Assembly (NCBI RefSeq): GCF_000284515.1
Contig: NC_017668.1
Coordinates: 3,038,001 to 3,102,000, forward strand
DNA: 64,000 nucleotides
Direction: 5' to 3'
Source of the DNA: Halobacillus halophilus DSM 2266
GTDB lineage: Bacteria; Bacillota; Bacilli; Bacillales; Halobacillaceae
In this document: positions 63,688 to 64,000 of the stretch, in pieces
How positions within the stretch are numbered: the first letter of the stretch is position 1
How the letters are laid out: every line of letters begins with the position of its first letter
Position numbers and translations under genes: made by a program
Notes under the pieces: generated by a model
Database searches by the model: none
Seen by the model: only the letters and a program-made list of their open reading frames with translations
What the model was told of the DNA's origin: nothing

Positions 63688-64000
63688 CTACTTCCTTTTG
63701 TCTACCCCCATATGTTCACCCATCATCAGGAGCGATTGATTAATCTTCCAAATATAGTATAAATGATGAACAAGATCACCTTGATTTTCTTGATAATCAG
63801 GGGCGAACCGTTCGATTTTTTCCCTTTCTTCCTGTAAATCATACATTGTCCCTGCCCATTCATCCGTTTCAATCATCTTCGTTAAAACTTGGATGTTATG
63901 AGTAAATTTCTCTTCTACTGATAGAAATACGCTACTGACTTCTTTTGGATAGTAGAAATTCTTTTGGTACGAAGAGGCAACCAAGTGCTTCGCATAATAG
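63688..64000 (-). CDS. Hypothetical protein, start beyond the window
   Basis: The frame remains open up to the right edge of the window, so the start codon may be missing. About 103 residues are visible: helical, rich in Tyr, Glu and Lys (YYAKHLVASSYQKNF, EEKFTHNIQVLTKMIE, HHLYYIWKINQSLLMMGEHM). The composition resembles small helical-bundle proteins of Bacillaceae. There is no membrane segment or cysteine. I cannot name a family; the TTG at 63984 is a possible start but has no clear ribosome site. Confidence 0.6.
   Translation of the reverse strand, partial: YYAKHLVASSYQKNFYYPKEVSSVFLSVEEKFTHNIQVLTKMIETDEWAGTMYDLQEEREKIERFAPDYQENQGDLVHHLYYIWKINQSLLMMGEHMGVDKRK

Overview
The window reads as a chromosome segment of a moderately halophilic, motile, low-GC Gram-positive bacterium of the Bacillaceae, most like Halobacillus or a close relative. 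The left end keeps the Bacillus subtilis order flgK-flgN-flgM-yvyF-comFC-comFA-degV-degU-degS / yvyE-LCP-tagO. Further in are a Bacillus megaterium-type gas vesicle cluster, proline catabolism genes and several Bacillaceae repeat elements. No tRNA, rRNA, CRISPR array, prophage or intact transposase was found.

Region by region: (1) 1-9.8 kb holds late flagellar genes, competence (comFA/comFC, with no comFB), the DegS-DegU two-component system and wall glycopolymer genes (LCP transferase, tagO). (2) 10-18 kb holds an APC permease, a very large secreted modular nuclease, a second LCP protein and small hypotheticals. (3) 18.1-20.9 kb encodes a secreted GH13 amylase with homologous modules at both ends. 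Its terminator is split by a 407-bp remnant of a mobile element. (4) 21.4-32.1 kb is an exopolysaccharide island: an SLH-anchored deacetylase, galE, a secreted GH114-like hydrolase and a Gram-positive Pel operon (pelD-pelE-pelA deacetylase-pelF-pelG). (5) 32.2-42 kb has an LtaS-like enzyme and the maltodextrin regulon: LacI repressor, mdxEFG importer without its ATPase, and an intracellular maltogenic amylase, with operators placed around the promoters. (6) 42-48 kb has class I aldolase and the putR/pruA/putB proline catabolism genes. (7) 48-52 kb has a small ArsD-like / CC-ending protein / ArsA-like ATPase operon, a 500-bp composite repeat region and cstA. (8) 52.4-58.9 kb is a twelve-gene gas vesicle operon, gvpQ-like-A-R-N-F-G-L-S-K-J-T-U. 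(9) 59-64 kb has housekeeping and hypothetical genes, an acyltransferase and a GAF-STAS protein.

Functional links: the secreted amylase yields maltodextrins that MdxEFG imports and the cytoplasmic GH13 enzyme cleaves. A CcpA cre at the amylase start and LacI operators at mdxE and the GH13 gene suggest joint sugar control. The pel genes overlap like a single transcription unit, and PelD keeps an RxxD motif suited to cyclic-di-GMP control.

The items most worth a second look are a palindromic repeat family with an invariant 15-nt arm (four full copies and one half copy), the hexapeptide-repeat tail of the first Gvp protein, the ArsD/CC/ArsA operon, and the mobile-element remnant inside the amylase terminator. 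All calls come from reading the sequence; no database search was run.
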